A stretch of 64,000 nucleotides of DNA from Rhodopseudomonas pentothenatexigens (GCF_900218015.1 NZ_UFQQ01000004.1:124001-188000); one strand, 5' to 3'. Positions 42,580-51,426 are shown, counted from the stretch's first letter. Notes: generated by a model not told the origin, from the sequence alone. Program-made: numbers and translations.

Positions 42580-42608
42580 ATCAAATGGAAGCGGGTGGGC
42601 TTTGTCAA
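42580..42608 (-). promoter_or_regulatory. Candidate promoter for NiCoT-btuCD operon
   Basis: On the minus strand TTGACA (42608-42603), a 17-base spacer and TTTGAT (42585-42580) precede the riboswitch by about 8 bases. The -35 is consensus and the -10 matches 4 of 6. Confidence 0.5.
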
Positions 42609-42636
42609 TCGCCGCCTTGGTCGGGCGGCCGACGGT

Positions 42637-42960
42637 TCACGCGGGGGTGCTCAGCTTCAGCCCGATCATGCCGGCCACAATCATCGACAGGCACAGCACC
42701 CGAACCCCGCTGGCCGGCTCGCCGTACAGCGTCATCCCGATCACGATGCTGCCGGCGGCGCCGATTCCGGTCCACACCGCGTAGGCGGTGCCGAACGGCA
42801 GCGATTTCAGCGCGATGCTCATAAGCCAGAAGCTCGCCAGGATGGCGGCCAGGGTTACGACCGCGGGCCAGAACCGGGTGAAGCCCTCGGAATGCTTCAG
42901 CCCCAGCGCCCAGACGATCTCCATCAGGCCCGCGGCAAACAGCGCGAGCCAGCCGGTCAT
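42637..42960 (-). CDS. SMR family transporter, SugE/Gdx-type guanidinium exporter
   Basis: A 107-residue four-helix membrane protein of the small multidrug resistance family. The SugE/Gdx type is indicated by LMEIVWALGLKHSEGFTRFWP with the functional glutamate in helix 1, SLPFGTAYAVWTGIGAAGSIVIGMTLYGE, and the terminal GMIGLKLST. Members of this subtype export guanidinium. No guanidine riboswitch was recognised upstream. It overlaps btaB by 4 bases and is presumably co-transcribed with it. The functional link is unclear. Confidence 0.9.
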   Translation of the reverse strand: MTGWLALFAAGLMEIVWALGLKHSEGFTRFWPAVVTLAAILASFWLMSIALKSLPFGTAYAVWTGIGAAGSIVIGMTLYGEPASGVRVLCLSMIVAGMIGLKLSTPA

Positions 42961-43694
42961 GGCTTTTTGCGCGGCGGCAGCGTCAGCACCGCGGCTTGCG
43001 CATAGCCGCGATACGGCCGCTCGAACCGCAGGCCGGCACCGGTGCGGGCCGCGACCTGCATCAGCACCGCCTCCAGGCTGTCGCGCGGGGTGACGTCGAA
43101 CAGCGTCAGCCAGCGCCGCAGCAGGTTGCGCGCCAGGCCGGGCAGGCCGCGCTGGTCGCCGAAATCGACGATGTGCAGCTTGCCGCCCGGCTTCAGATTG
43201 GCGACGGCGCGATCGATCACCGCGGTCCAGTCCGGAATCATCGACAGGCTGTAGGAGATCATGACGTGGTCGAACGCGACCGCGTGACCGAACACCGCAT
43301 GCGCGGTGAACGCGGTGGCGTCGCCATGCGCGACCTTCACCCGGGAGATCAGCCCGGCGCCTTCGATCGAACTGATCGCCGAGGTCAGCATCTCGGTCGA
43401 GACGTCGAGGCCGTAGAATTTCGCCTCGCGGTATCGGGTCGCCGCCTGGATCAGGTTGCGGCCGGTGCCGCAGCCGACTTCCAGCACGGTTTCGCCGGCC
43501 TTCGGCTGCAGCTCGGCGATCAACTGATCACGGCCGAGAAGATAGTACCGACGGGTCAGGTCGTAGATGTGGCGCTGATAGCGGTACATCCGGTTCATGC
43601 GCGAGGTCGCGTCGACCGGCCACGCCGGATCGACGGCGAGCTCGGGGTGCGTCAGCTCGGTACGCGGAAGGTCGGTGCGAGTGAGCGTCGTCAT
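42957..43694 (-). CDS. btaB: Betaine lipid N-methyltransferase BtaB-like
   Basis: A 245-residue SAM-dependent methyltransferase. The MYRYQRHIYDLTRRYYLLGRDQLI region is typical of BtaB, followed by SAM motif I (VLEVGCGTGRN) and KFYGLDVSTEML. BtaB trimethylates diacylglyceryl homoserine to the betaine lipid DGTS. ATG 43694 is used because the frame further upstream enters the control region. The divergent neighbour is BtaA, the first enzyme of the same pathway, which makes the assignment firm. A Pho-box candidate lies 49-66 bases upstream in this orientation. Confidence 0.9.
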   Translation of the reverse strand: MTTLTRTDLPRTELTHPELAVDPAWPVDATSRMNRMYRYQRHIYDLTRRYYLLGRDQLIAELQPKAGETVLEVGCGTGRNLIQAATRYREAKFYGLDVSTEMLTSAISSIEGAGLISRVKVAHGDATAFTAHAVFGHAVAFDHVMISYSLSMIPDWTAVIDRAVANLKPGGKLHIVDFGDQRGLPGLARNLLRRWLTLFDVTPRDSLEAVLMQVAARTGAGLRFERPYRGYAQAAVLTLPPRKKP

Positions 43695-43742
43695 GGCCTG
43701 CCACCCTGGTTCGGCATCATCCGCCTTCCATCGCGTTTTCAG

Positions 43743-43760
43743 GCGACAGGGTGATGACAA
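43743..43760 (-). promoter_or_regulatory. Candidate Pho box in btaA/btaB divergent region
   Basis: On the minus strand TTGTCAT-CACC-CTGTCGC matches the PhoB repeat CTGTCAT-N4-CTGTCAT at 6/7 and 5/7 positions with exact 11-bp periodicity. It lies 49 bases upstream of btaB and 87 upstream of btaA. DGTS synthesis is known to be induced by phosphate limitation in bacteria such as Rhodobacter. Confidence 0.6.
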
Positions 43761-43846
43761 GACTGGCGCTGCTGATAAGGCCGGCGTTGTCGCAAAACTG
43801 CAGCGTTGCGCAGCTAATTTGGATCGATTGACGAGTCGAGGATTCG

Positions 43847-45070
43847 ATGAACACGCAGCAACTGATCGCGGATGCCGTCCGCAACAGCAAGGATCGCAGC
43901 GAGTCGACGCTGTGGGACGCTTTGTTTTCAATCTGGTTTCGCCGCCTGGTCTATACTCAGATCTGGGAAGATCCCGAGGCCGACCTCGCGGCGCTGCAGT
44001 TGCCGATCGGCTCGACCATCGTGACGATCTCGTCGGGCGGCTGCAACGCGTTGTCCTACCTCACCGCCAAGCCGGCGCAGGTGTTCGCGGTCGATCTCAA
44101 CGAGGCGCATCTGGCGCTGCTCAAGCTGAAGCTCGCCGGCCTGCGGGCGCTGCCGGACTACGCGTCGTTCTGGCGGTTCTTCGGCGAGGGGGCTGCGGCT
44201 GATAACGCCGATCTGTATCGCCGGCGGCTGCGCCCGGCGCTCGATCTCGATGCCCGCAGCTTCTGGGACGAGCGCGACTTTCGCGGCCGGCCGCGCTACC
44301 GCTACTTCACCAACGGGTTCTATCGCCACGGCGCGCTCGGCCATTTCATCGGCTTTGCGCATCTGCTGGCGCGGCTCGCCAAGATCGATCTCGACGTGCT
44401 GCTGAAGGGCGCGCCGGAGTCGCCGGAGCGGCAGGCGGCGCTGCAGCGCGTCGACCGGCTGTTCCATTCGCGGTTCGCCCGCATGCTCACAGGGACGCCG
44501 GCGTTGCTGTTCAGCCTCGGCATTCCGCCGCAGCAGCGCGAACTGCTCGGCGGCGACCAGCCGCTCAACGAAGTGCTGCATCAGCGCCTGCTCCGGCTGA
44601 TCGACGTCTATCCGAACGAGACCAATTACTTCGCCTGGCAGGCGCTGAGTCGCAGCTATCCCGGCCCCGGCGACCGCTGCCTGCCGCTGTATCTGCAGGA
44701 GAGCCGCTATCAGCAGATGCGCGCCGGCGCCGGCCTGGTGATTCCGGTGCACGAAAACCTGCGGGTGTTCCTGGAGAGCCTGCCGGCCCGCCAGATCGAC
44801 GCCGTGGTGCTGCTCGATTCGCAGGACTGGATGGCGCCGGACGAAATCCGCGCGCTGTGGGACGCGATCGATCGCGCCGGCAAGGAGCAGGTGCGGGTGA
44901 TCTTCCGAACCGCCGGCGCCGAATCCCCGCTGGAAACCGAGCCGCTGGCTCCGCTGCAACAGACCTGGCAGCGCGACGCCGAACGCAGCGCCATCGGCTT
45001 CGACCGCGACCGCTCGGGGATCTACGGCGGCTTCCACTGCTACATGCGGCGGAGCGGCAGCGTCGGCTGA
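43847..45070 (+). CDS. btaA: S-adenosylmethionine:diacylglycerol 3-amino-3-carboxypropyltransferase BtaA-like (DUF3419)
   Basis: A 407-residue cytoplasmic or membrane-associated enzyme that transfers the aminocarboxypropyl group of SAM to diacylglycerol. Distinctive stretches: RLVYTQIWEDPEADLAAL, the nucleotide-binding IVTISSGGCNALSYL, VFAVDLNEAHLALLKLKL, and late LLDSQDWMAPDEIRALW and IFRTAGAESPL. Together with divergent btaB it encodes the two-step route to the phosphorus-free lipid DGTS. Length (about 410) is as in the family. Confidence 0.92.
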   Translation: MNTQQLIADAVRNSKDRSESTLWDALFSIWFRRLVYTQIWEDPEADLAALQLPIGSTIVTISSGGCNALSYLTAKPAQVFAVDLNEAHLALLKLKLAGLRALPDYASFWRFFGEGAAADNADLYRRRLRPALDLDARSFWDERDFRGRPRYRYFTNGFYRHGALGHFIGFAHLLARLAKIDLDVLLKGAPESPERQAALQRVDRLFHSRFARMLTGTPALLFSLGIPPQQRELLGGDQPLNEVLHQRLLRLIDVYPNETNYFAWQALSRSYPGPGDRCLPLYLQESRYQQMRAGAGLVIPVHENLRVFLESLPARQIDAVVLLDSQDWMAPDEIRALWDAIDRAGKEQVRVIFRTAGAESPLETEPLAPLQQTWQRDAERSAIGFDRDRSGIYGGFHCYMRRSGSVG

Positions 45071-45327
45071 ACCGCCGCCGGTGTGTTCGCGCGCCGGTTC
45101 GCTCAGCTTGATCCATCTCAATCCGCATCCCCGCCAATCAGTTAGCGTGCTGATGACGAAGCGTGGTGCGGATGGGTCGTGCTTCCCGCGCCGGCAGCGT
45201 CTCTCCCCAGACTGGCCCCGCGCTCCCGATGCGCAACCGGGAGGCGGGGTTATTGTTGCCTGTGCGCCCGCAACGGCGTGGCCGCCGGGCCGCCTTGCCG
45301 ATTGCGTCCTGATCGGGCAAGACTCTC

Positions 45328-45345
45328 GAAATTCACCTGAATTTC
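45328..45345. promoter_or_regulatory. Perfect 18-bp palindrome next to LysR gene
   Basis: GAAATTCA-CC-TGAATTTC is a perfect inverted repeat (8-bp arms, 2-base centre) only 12 bases before the TTG start of the LysR gene. It is a plausible operator for autoregulation, though being so close to the start it may overlap the mRNA leader. No copy was seen upstream of fdsG. Confidence 0.45.
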
Positions 45346-45357
45346 CAAGAGGCCGGT

Positions 45358-46251
45358 TTGATCGACAAGCTCGAGCTGCTGCTGGCGCTCGCCAAGGAAC
45401 GACATTTCGGCCGAGCCGCGGAAGCCTGCGGCGTGACCCAGCCGACCATGTCGACTGGCATCAAGCAGCTCGAAGAGATCTTGGGCGTGATGCTGGTGCA
45501 GCGCGGCTCGCGGTTTCTCGGCTTCACGCCGGAGGGCGAGCGGGCGCTGGAATGGGCGCGCCGGATCGTCGCCGACAGCCGCGCGATGCGCCAGGATATC
45601 GGCGCGCTGAAGGCCGAGCTGTCCGGAGAGTTGCGGATCGCCGCGATTCCGACCGTGCTCGGCATGGTAGCGCAGCTCACCACGCCGTTCCGCGCCAAGC
45701 ATCCGAATGTCCGCTTCAGCATCCTGTCCTGCACCTCGTCGGAAGTGCTGGGCCTGCTCGAAAACCTCGAAGTCGACGCCGGACTGACCTACACCGAGAA
45801 CGAGCCGGTCGGCAAAGTCCGCAGCGTGCCGCTGTATCAGGAAAGCTACCGGTTGATCACCTCGCCCGACGGCATGTTCGGCGATCGCGATCAGGTGACC
45901 TGGCGTGAGGTCGGCCAGGTGCCGCTGTGCCTGCTGACGCCGAACATGCAGAACCGCCGCATCATCGACCGGGCGCTGCGCGCCGCCGGCACCAGTGCGC
46001 AGCCGACGCTGACCTCGAATTCGATCATCGTGCTGTATACCCACGTCAAGACCGGACGCTGGGCCAGCGTGATGCCGGCCAAGCTCGCAGAGACGCTCGG
46101 ACTCGGCGACGGCGTTCGCACCATCCCGATCGTCGAGCCGAAAGTGGCCTACAGCATCGGCCTCGTGGTGCCGCCGCGCGAACCCTATACGCCGCTGGTC
46201 GCCGCCCTGATGCAGGTGGCCCGCGAGGTCGCGCCGACGCTGCAGAGCTGA
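45358..46251 (+). CDS. LysR family transcriptional regulator upstream of formate dehydrogenase
   Basis: A 297-residue LysR protein. The N-terminal helix-turn-helix (LLLALAKERHFGRAAEACGVTQPTMSTGIKQLEE) places the start at TTG 45358, with AAGAGG 4-5 bases upstream; no ATG would keep the first helix. A type 2 periplasmic-binding-like effector domain follows (SGELRIAAIPTVLG ... VDAGLTYTE). It is co-directional with and just upstream of fdsGBAD, and probably activates it. The palindrome overlapping the leader is a candidate autoregulatory site. Effector likely formate or a related signal, by context only. Confidence 0.87.
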   Translation: MIDKLELLLALAKERHFGRAAEACGVTQPTMSTGIKQLEEILGVMLVQRGSRFLGFTPEGERALEWARRIVADSRAMRQDIGALKAELSGELRIAAIPTVLGMVAQLTTPFRAKHPNVRFSILSCTSSEVLGLLENLEVDAGLTYTENEPVGKVRSVPLYQESYRLITSPDGMFGDRDQVTWREVGQVPLCLLTPNMQNRRIIDRALRAAGTSAQPTLTSNSIIVLYTHVKTGRWASVMPAKLAETLGLGDGVRTIPIVEPKVAYSIGLVVPPREPYTPLVAALMQVAREVAPTLQS

Positions 46252-46305
46252 TCGGGGCGGTTTGGTGCTGACGGAACTGGTGTGGCGCGTAGGCCGTCGC
46301 CACGC

Positions 46306-46405
46306 GTCATTCCGGGGCGCTCACGAAGTGAGCGAACCCGGAATCTCCTGGCGCAAATAACCTCTGGATTCCGGGTTCGCCGCTGCGCGGCGCCCCGGAA
46401 TGACG
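46306..46405. repeat. Intergenic palindromic repeat, family C
   Basis: Arms GTCATTCCGGGGCGCTCACG and GCGGCGCCCCGGAATGAC, with internal AACCCGGAATC/GATTCCGGGTT, form a cruciform-like structure between the LysR gene and fdsG. Same family as 35001-35100. Confidence 0.8.
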
Positions 46406-46543
46406 GAGAGGGCGATGGCTGCCCCTTGTCGTTATGGCTGGCCCCCGTCGTTGCGGATTCCCTATCGCAGCATTGGACTGCTTTATTGATCTTTTGAACG
46501 ATTCTCATTCTCATCCGGCGATCCACGACGACGAAGAGCGCCG

Positions 46544-47014
46544 ATGCAATACGAACCATGGGAAACCGCCCGCGCCAGCGAGATCATCGCCGGGCTGACG
46601 CACAAGGACGGCGCGACGCTGCTGATGCTGCAGGCGTTGCAGAAGGCGTTCGGCTATGTGCCGCAGGACGCCGAGCCGATGATCGCGCAGGCGCTGAATT
46701 TGTCGCGCGCCGAAATCCATGGCGTCCTCACCTTCTATCCGGATTTCCGCCGTGAGCCGCCGGGCCGTCACGTGCTGAAGCTGTGCCGCGCCGAGGCCTG
46801 CCAGGCCGCTGGCGGCGACGCGCTGGCGGCGCATGTCGAGACCCGGCTCGGCGTCACCTTCGGCGCCACCACCGCAGACGGCGCGGTGACGCTGGAGCCG
46901 GCCTATTGCCTCGGCCTGTGCGCCACCGCGCCATCGGCGATGATCAACGAGCGCGTGGTCGGCCGGCTCGATGCCGGCAAGCTCGACGCTCTGTTGGCGG
47001 AGGCGCAGCGATGA
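46544..47014 (+). CDS. fdsG: Formate dehydrogenase gamma subunit FdsG
   Basis: A 156-residue NuoE-like subunit. Cysteines C81, C86, C122 and C126 (CRAEAC ... YCLGLCA) have the spacing of the thioredoxin-like [2Fe-2S] domain. It forms the NADH-oxidising module with FdsB. It is first in the operon fdsG-B-A-fdhD-fdsD; its stop overlaps fdsB (ATGA). The organisation matches the soluble NAD-dependent molybdenum formate dehydrogenase of Rhodobacter capsulatus and Cupriavidus. Confidence 0.93.
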   Translation: MQYEPWETARASEIIAGLTHKDGATLLMLQALQKAFGYVPQDAEPMIAQALNLSRAEIHGVLTFYPDFRREPPGRHVLKLCRAEACQAAGGDALAAHVETRLGVTFGATTADGAVTLEPAYCLGLCATAPSAMINERVVGRLDAGKLDALLAEAQR

Positions 47015-48567
47015 GTTTGCGCATGTTCATTCCGCGCGATTCCGGTGCGCTGGCGGTCGGCGCCGAAGAGGTCGCGGCCACGCTGCTCGATCAGGCGCAT
47101 GCGCGCCAGCTGCCGATCGATCTGGTTCGCCCCGGCTCGCGCGGGCTGTACTGGCTCGAACCGATGCTGGAGGTGGACACGCCCGAGGGCCGCATCGCCT
47201 ATGGGCCGGTGACGTCGGCCGACGTGCCGACGCTGCTCGATGCGATCGTGTCAGGCGGGCCGCATCCGCTGCGGCAGGGGCTCACGGAGGAGATCCCGTG
47301 GCTGAAGCGGCAGACCCGGCTGACCTTTGCGCGCTGCGGCATCGTCGATCCGCGCTCGATCGACGATTATCGCGCTCATGGCGGCTATCGCGGGCTCGAA
47401 CGCGCGCTGAAGATGAGCTCGGATGCGATCATCGACGACGTCGTCAAGTCCGGCCTGCGCGGCCGCGGTGGCGCAGGCTTTCCGACCGGCACCAAGTGGC
47501 GCACCGTGGCGCAGGCCGGGCGTGGCCAGAAATACATCTGCTGCAACGCCGACGAGGGCGACAGCGGCACCTTCGCAGACCGGATGCTGATGGAGGGCGA
47601 TCCCTTCATGATCATCGAGGGGATGACGATCGCCGGCATCGCCGTCGGCGCCACGAAGGGCTACATCTACATCCGCTCGGAATATCCGCATGCGGTCGAG
47701 GCGATGAGCGCCGCGATCGAGGCGGCGCGGCGCACCGGCTATCTCGGCGAGCACATCTGCCATTCGACGGATTCGTTCGACATCGAAGTCCGGGTCGGTG
47801 CCGGCGCCTATATCTGCGGCGAAGAAACCTCGATGCTGGAGAGCCTCGAAGGCAAGCGCGGCACTGTGCGGGCCAAACCGCCGCTGCCGGCCCACAAGGG
47901 CCTGTTCGGCCGGCCGACGGTGATCAACAACGTGCTGACCTTCTCGGCGGTGCCCTACATCCTCGACGGCGGCGCTCAGGCTTATGCGGATTGCGGCATG
48001 GGCAAGTCGCGCGGCACCAAGCCGATCCAGCTCGGCGGCAACATCAAGCACGGCGGGCTGTTCGAGGTGGCATTCGGTATCACGCTCGGCGAACTGGTCG
48101 ACGAGATAGGCGGCGGCACGCTGAGCGGCCGGCCGGTGCGCGCGGTCCAGGTCGGCGGCCCGCTCGGGGCTTACTTCCCGCGCGCGCTGTTCGATACGCC
48201 GTTCGACTACGAGGCGTTCGCCGCGCGGAGCGGCATGGTCGGGCATGGCGGCGTCGTGGTGTTCGACGACACCGTCGACATGGCCAAGCAGGCGCGGTTT
48301 GCGATGGAATTCTGCGCCCATGAATCCTGCGGCAAGTGCACGCCGTGCCGGATCGGTTCGACCCGCGGCGCCGAGACGGTCGACAAGATCATCGCCGGCG
48401 ACCGGCCCGCGGCAAACATCGCCGTGCTCGAAGACCTCTGCAACACCATGAAGTTCGGCTCGCTGTGCGCGCTGGGCGGCCTGACGCCGATCCCGGTGCT
48501 GAGCGCACTGACTCACTTTCCGGAAGATTTCGGCCTCGCGCCGCGCCGCCTGCAGGCCGCGGAATAA
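47011..48567 (+). CDS. fdsB: Formate dehydrogenase beta subunit FdsB (NuoF-like)
   Basis: A 518-residue flavoprotein that reduces NAD+. After a ~110-residue thioredoxin-like N-terminal domain without cysteines, the NuoF domain has the NADH loop GLRGRGGAGFPTGTKW, FMN-site ICCNADEGDSGTFADR, GAYICGEETSMLESLEGKRG, and the 4Fe-4S cysteines in ESCGKCTPCR with a fourth in the CNTMKFGSLCALGG region. ATG 47011 overlaps the fdsG stop. All catalytic motifs are intact. Confidence 0.95.
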   Translation: MSLRMFIPRDSGALAVGAEEVAATLLDQAHARQLPIDLVRPGSRGLYWLEPMLEVDTPEGRIAYGPVTSADVPTLLDAIVSGGPHPLRQGLTEEIPWLKRQTRLTFARCGIVDPRSIDDYRAHGGYRGLERALKMSSDAIIDDVVKSGLRGRGGAGFPTGTKWRTVAQAGRGQKYICCNADEGDSGTFADRMLMEGDPFMIIEGMTIAGIAVGATKGYIYIRSEYPHAVEAMSAAIEAARRTGYLGEHICHSTDSFDIEVRVGAGAYICGEETSMLESLEGKRGTVRAKPPLPAHKGLFGRPTVINNVLTFSAVPYILDGGAQAYADCGMGKSRGTKPIQLGGNIKHGGLFEVAFGITLGELVDEIGGGTLSGRPVRAVQVGGPLGAYFPRALFDTPFDYEAFAARSGMVGHGGVVVFDDTVDMAKQARFAMEFCAHESCGKCTPCRIGSTRGAETVDKIIAGDRPAANIAVLEDLCNTMKFGSLCALGGLTPIPVLSALTHFPEDFGLAPRRLQAAE

Positions 48568-48579
48568 AGGACGATCGAT

Positions 48580-51426
48580 ATGGCTCTGGTCCACGAAACC
48601 GATTTCGGCACGCCGCGCTCGCCCTCCGACACGATTGTGACGCTGACGATCGACGGCCGCAGCGTCTCGGTGCCCGAGGGCACCTCGATCATGCGCGCCG
48701 CGATGGAGATCGGCACTGCGATCCCGAAGCTCTGCGCCACCGACATGGTCGACGCGTTCGGCTCGTGCCGGCTGTGCCTGGTCGAGATCGACGGCCGGTC
48801 CGGCACGCCGGCGTCGTGCACCACGCCGGTTGCCGACGGCCTCGTCGTCCACACCCAGACCGAACGGCTGAAGCAGATCCGCAAGGGTGTGATGGAGCTG
48901 TACATCTCCGATCACCCGCTCGACTGCCTGACCTGCTCGGCCAATGGCGATTGCGAACTGCAGGACATGGCCGGCGCGGTCGGCCTGCGCGACGTCCGTT
49001 ACGGTTACTCCGGCGAGAAGCATCCCAATCCTGGACTCGACGAGTCCAATCCGTACTTCACCTACGACGCTTCGAAGTGCATCGTCTGCTCGCGCTGCGT
49101 CCGGGCCTGTGAGGAAGTGCAAGGCACCTTCGCGCTGACCATCGCGGGCCGCGGCTTCGACTCCGTCGTGTCGCCCGGCATGCAGGAGAGCTTCCTCGGC
49201 TCCGAATGTGTGTCGTGCGGAGCCTGCGTACAGGCCTGCCCGACCGCGACGCTGAACGAGAAGAGCGTGATCGAGATCGGCACGCCGGAGCGCTCGGTGG
49301 TGACCACCTGCGCGTATTGCGGCGTCGGCTGCACCTTCAAGGCCGAGATGCGCGGTGAAGAGCTGGTGCGCATGGTGCCCTACAAGGATGGCAAGGCCAA
49401 TCGCGGTCATTCCTGCGTCAAGGGCCGGTTCGCCTGGGGCTACGCCAACCACAAGGAGCGAATCCTCAAGCCGATGATCCGCGGCAAGATCACCGAGCCG
49501 TGGCGCGAAGTCAGCTGGGACGAGGCGTTCGCCTATGCGGCGTCCGAGCTGAAGCGCATCCAGGCCAAATACGGCCGCGACTCGGTCGGCGGCATTACCT
49601 CGTCGCGCTGCACCAATGAAGAGACTTTCCTGGTGCAGAAACTGATCCGCGCCGGCTTCGGCAACAACAATGTCGACACCTGCGCCCGGGTCTGCCACTC
49701 GCCGACCGGCTACGGCCTGTCGACCGCGTTCGGCACCTCCGCCGGTACCCAGGATTTCGACTCGGTCGAGCACGCCGACGTGGTGATGATCATCGGCGCC
49801 AACCCGACCGACGGCCACCCGGTATTCGCCTCTCGCCTGAAGAAGCGGCTGCGCGCCGGCGCCAGACTGATCGTGGTCGATCCGCGCCGGATCGACCTCG
49901 TTCGTTCCGCGCACATCGAGGCCGCGCAACACCTGCCGCTGAAGCCCGGCACCAACGTCGCGGTGCTGACCGCGCTGGCGCACGTCATCGTCACCGAGGG
50001 CCTCGCCAACGAGGCGTTCGTGCGCGAACGCTGCGACTGGAGCGAATACGAGCACTGGGCGGCGTTCGTGTCCGACGAGCGCAACAGCCCGGAGGCCACC
50101 GCCGCCTTCACCGGCGTCGATCCGCAAAGCCTGCGCGAAGCGGCCCGGCTGTACGCCACCGGCGGCAACGGCGCGATCTATTACGGCCTCGGTGTCACAG
50201 AACACAGCCAGGGCTCGACCACCGTGATGGCGATCGCCAATCTGGCGATGGCAACAGGCAATCTCGGCCGGCCGGGCGTCGGCGTGAATCCGCTGCGCGG
50301 CCAGAACAATGTGCAGGGCAGTTGCGACATGGGCTCGTTCCCGCACGAGCTGCCGGGCTATCGCCACATCTCGACCGATGCGGTGCGCGAGAGCTTCGAG
50401 GCGTTGTGGAACGTCAAGCTCGACAACGAGCCCGGCCTGCGGATTCCCAACATGCTGGACGCCGCGGTCGAGGGCTCGTTCAAGGCGCTGTACGTGCAGG
50501 GCGAGGACATCCTGCAGTCCGACCCCAACACCAAGCATGTCGCCGCCGGGCTCAAGGCGATGGAATGCGTCATCGTCCACGACCTGTTCCTGAACGAGAC
50601 CGCCAACTACGCCCACGTCTTCCTGCCGGGCTCGACCTTCCTGGAGAAGAACGGCACTTTCACCAATGCCGAGCGCCGCATCCAGCGCGTTCGCAAGGTG
50701 ATGTCACCGAAGAACGGTCTTGAAGACTGGGAAGTCACGCTGAAGCTGGCCGAGGCAGTCGGCTACACCATGAACTACACGCATCCATCGCAGATCATCG
50801 ACGAGATTGCGGCGCTGACGCCGACTTTCGCGGGCGTGTCCTACGACAGGCTGGAAGAACTCGGCTCGATCCAGTGGCCGTGCAACGCCAACGCGCCGGA
50901 AGGCACGCCGGTGATGCATGTCGATCACTTCGTCCGCGGCAAGGGCAAGTTCGTCATCACCGAATATGTCGCGACCGACGAACGCACCGGACCGCGCTTC
51001 CCGCTGCTGCTCACGACGGGCCGCATCCTGTCGCAATACAATGTTGGGGCGCAGACGCGGCGGACCGCCAACACGGTGTGGCACGACGAGGACCGGCTCG
51101 AGATCCATCCGCACGACGCCGAGCAGCGCGGAGTCCGTGATGGCGACTGGGTGCGTCTCGCCAGCCGCGCCGGCGAAACCACGCTGCGCGCACTGATTAC
51201 TGACCGCGTCGCACCGGGCGTGGTCTACACCACGTTCCACCACCCGGACACGCAGGCCAACGTCGTCACCACCGAATACTCCGACTGGGCCACCAATTGC
51301 CCCGAATACAAGGTGACGGCGGTGCAGGTGGCGCCGTCGAATGGCCCGTCGGAGTGGCAGCGCTCCTACGAGCAGCAGGCGGCGGCCGCGCGGCGGATCG
51401 CGGTGCCGGCGGAGGCGGCGGAGTGA
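48580..51426 (+). CDS. fdsA: Formate dehydrogenase alpha subunit FdsA (molybdenum)
   Basis: A 948-residue catalytic subunit. Cluster sites in order: [2Fe-2S] C52/C63/C66/C80; His-ligated 4Fe-4S H112/C116/C119/C125; two ferredoxin clusters C167/C170/C173/C177 and C210/C213/C216/C220; proximal 4Fe-4S C244/C247/C251/C279. The molybdenum ligand is Cys372 (TGC) followed by His373 in CARVCHSPTG, where some formate dehydrogenases have selenocysteine. The bis-MGD binding domain fills the rest. It oxidises formate to CO2 with FdsBG passing electrons to NAD+. The stop shares a base with fdhD. Confidence 0.96.
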   Translation: MALVHETDFGTPRSPSDTIVTLTIDGRSVSVPEGTSIMRAAMEIGTAIPKLCATDMVDAFGSCRLCLVEIDGRSGTPASCTTPVADGLVVHTQTERLKQIRKGVMELYISDHPLDCLTCSANGDCELQDMAGAVGLRDVRYGYSGEKHPNPGLDESNPYFTYDASKCIVCSRCVRACEEVQGTFALTIAGRGFDSVVSPGMQESFLGSECVSCGACVQACPTATLNEKSVIEIGTPERSVVTTCAYCGVGCTFKAEMRGEELVRMVPYKDGKANRGHSCVKGRFAWGYANHKERILKPMIRGKITEPWREVSWDEAFAYAASELKRIQAKYGRDSVGGITSSRCTNEETFLVQKLIRAGFGNNNVDTCARVCHSPTGYGLSTAFGTSAGTQDFDSVEHADVVMIIGANPTDGHPVFASRLKKRLRAGARLIVVDPRRIDLVRSAHIEAAQHLPLKPGTNVAVLTALAHVIVTEGLANEAFVRERCDWSEYEHWAAFVSDERNSPEATAAFTGVDPQSLREAARLYATGGNGAIYYGLGVTEHSQGSTTVMAIANLAMATGNLGRPGVGVNPLRGQNNVQGSCDMGSFPHELPGYRHISTDAVRESFEALWNVKLDNEPGLRIPNMLDAAVEGSFKALYVQGEDILQSDPNTKHVAAGLKAMECVIVHDLFLNETANYAHVFLPGSTFLEKNGTFTNAERRIQRVRKVMSPKNGLEDWEVTLKLAEAVGYTMNYTHPSQIIDEIAALTPTFAGVSYDRLEELGSIQWPCNANAPEGTPVMHVDHFVRGKGKFVITEYVATDERTGPRFPLLLTTGRILSQYNVGAQTRRTANTVWHDEDRLEIHPHDAEQRGVRDGDWVRLASRAGETTLRALITDRVAPGVVYTTFHHPDTQANVVTTEYSDWATNCPEYKVTAVQVAPSNGPSEWQRSYEQQAAAARRIAVPAEAAE

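Noticed and set aside
49693-49695. Possible selenocysteine in FdsA
   Set aside because: The codon at the molybdenum-ligand position (residue 372) is TGC, cysteine, not TGA.
47251-50616. 1121-codon open frame on the minus strand opposite fdsB/fdsA
   Set aside because: It is a shadow produced by high-GC codon bias. The plus strand encodes complete, motif-rich fdsB and fdsA; the minus product is Arg/His/Asp-rich with no domain.
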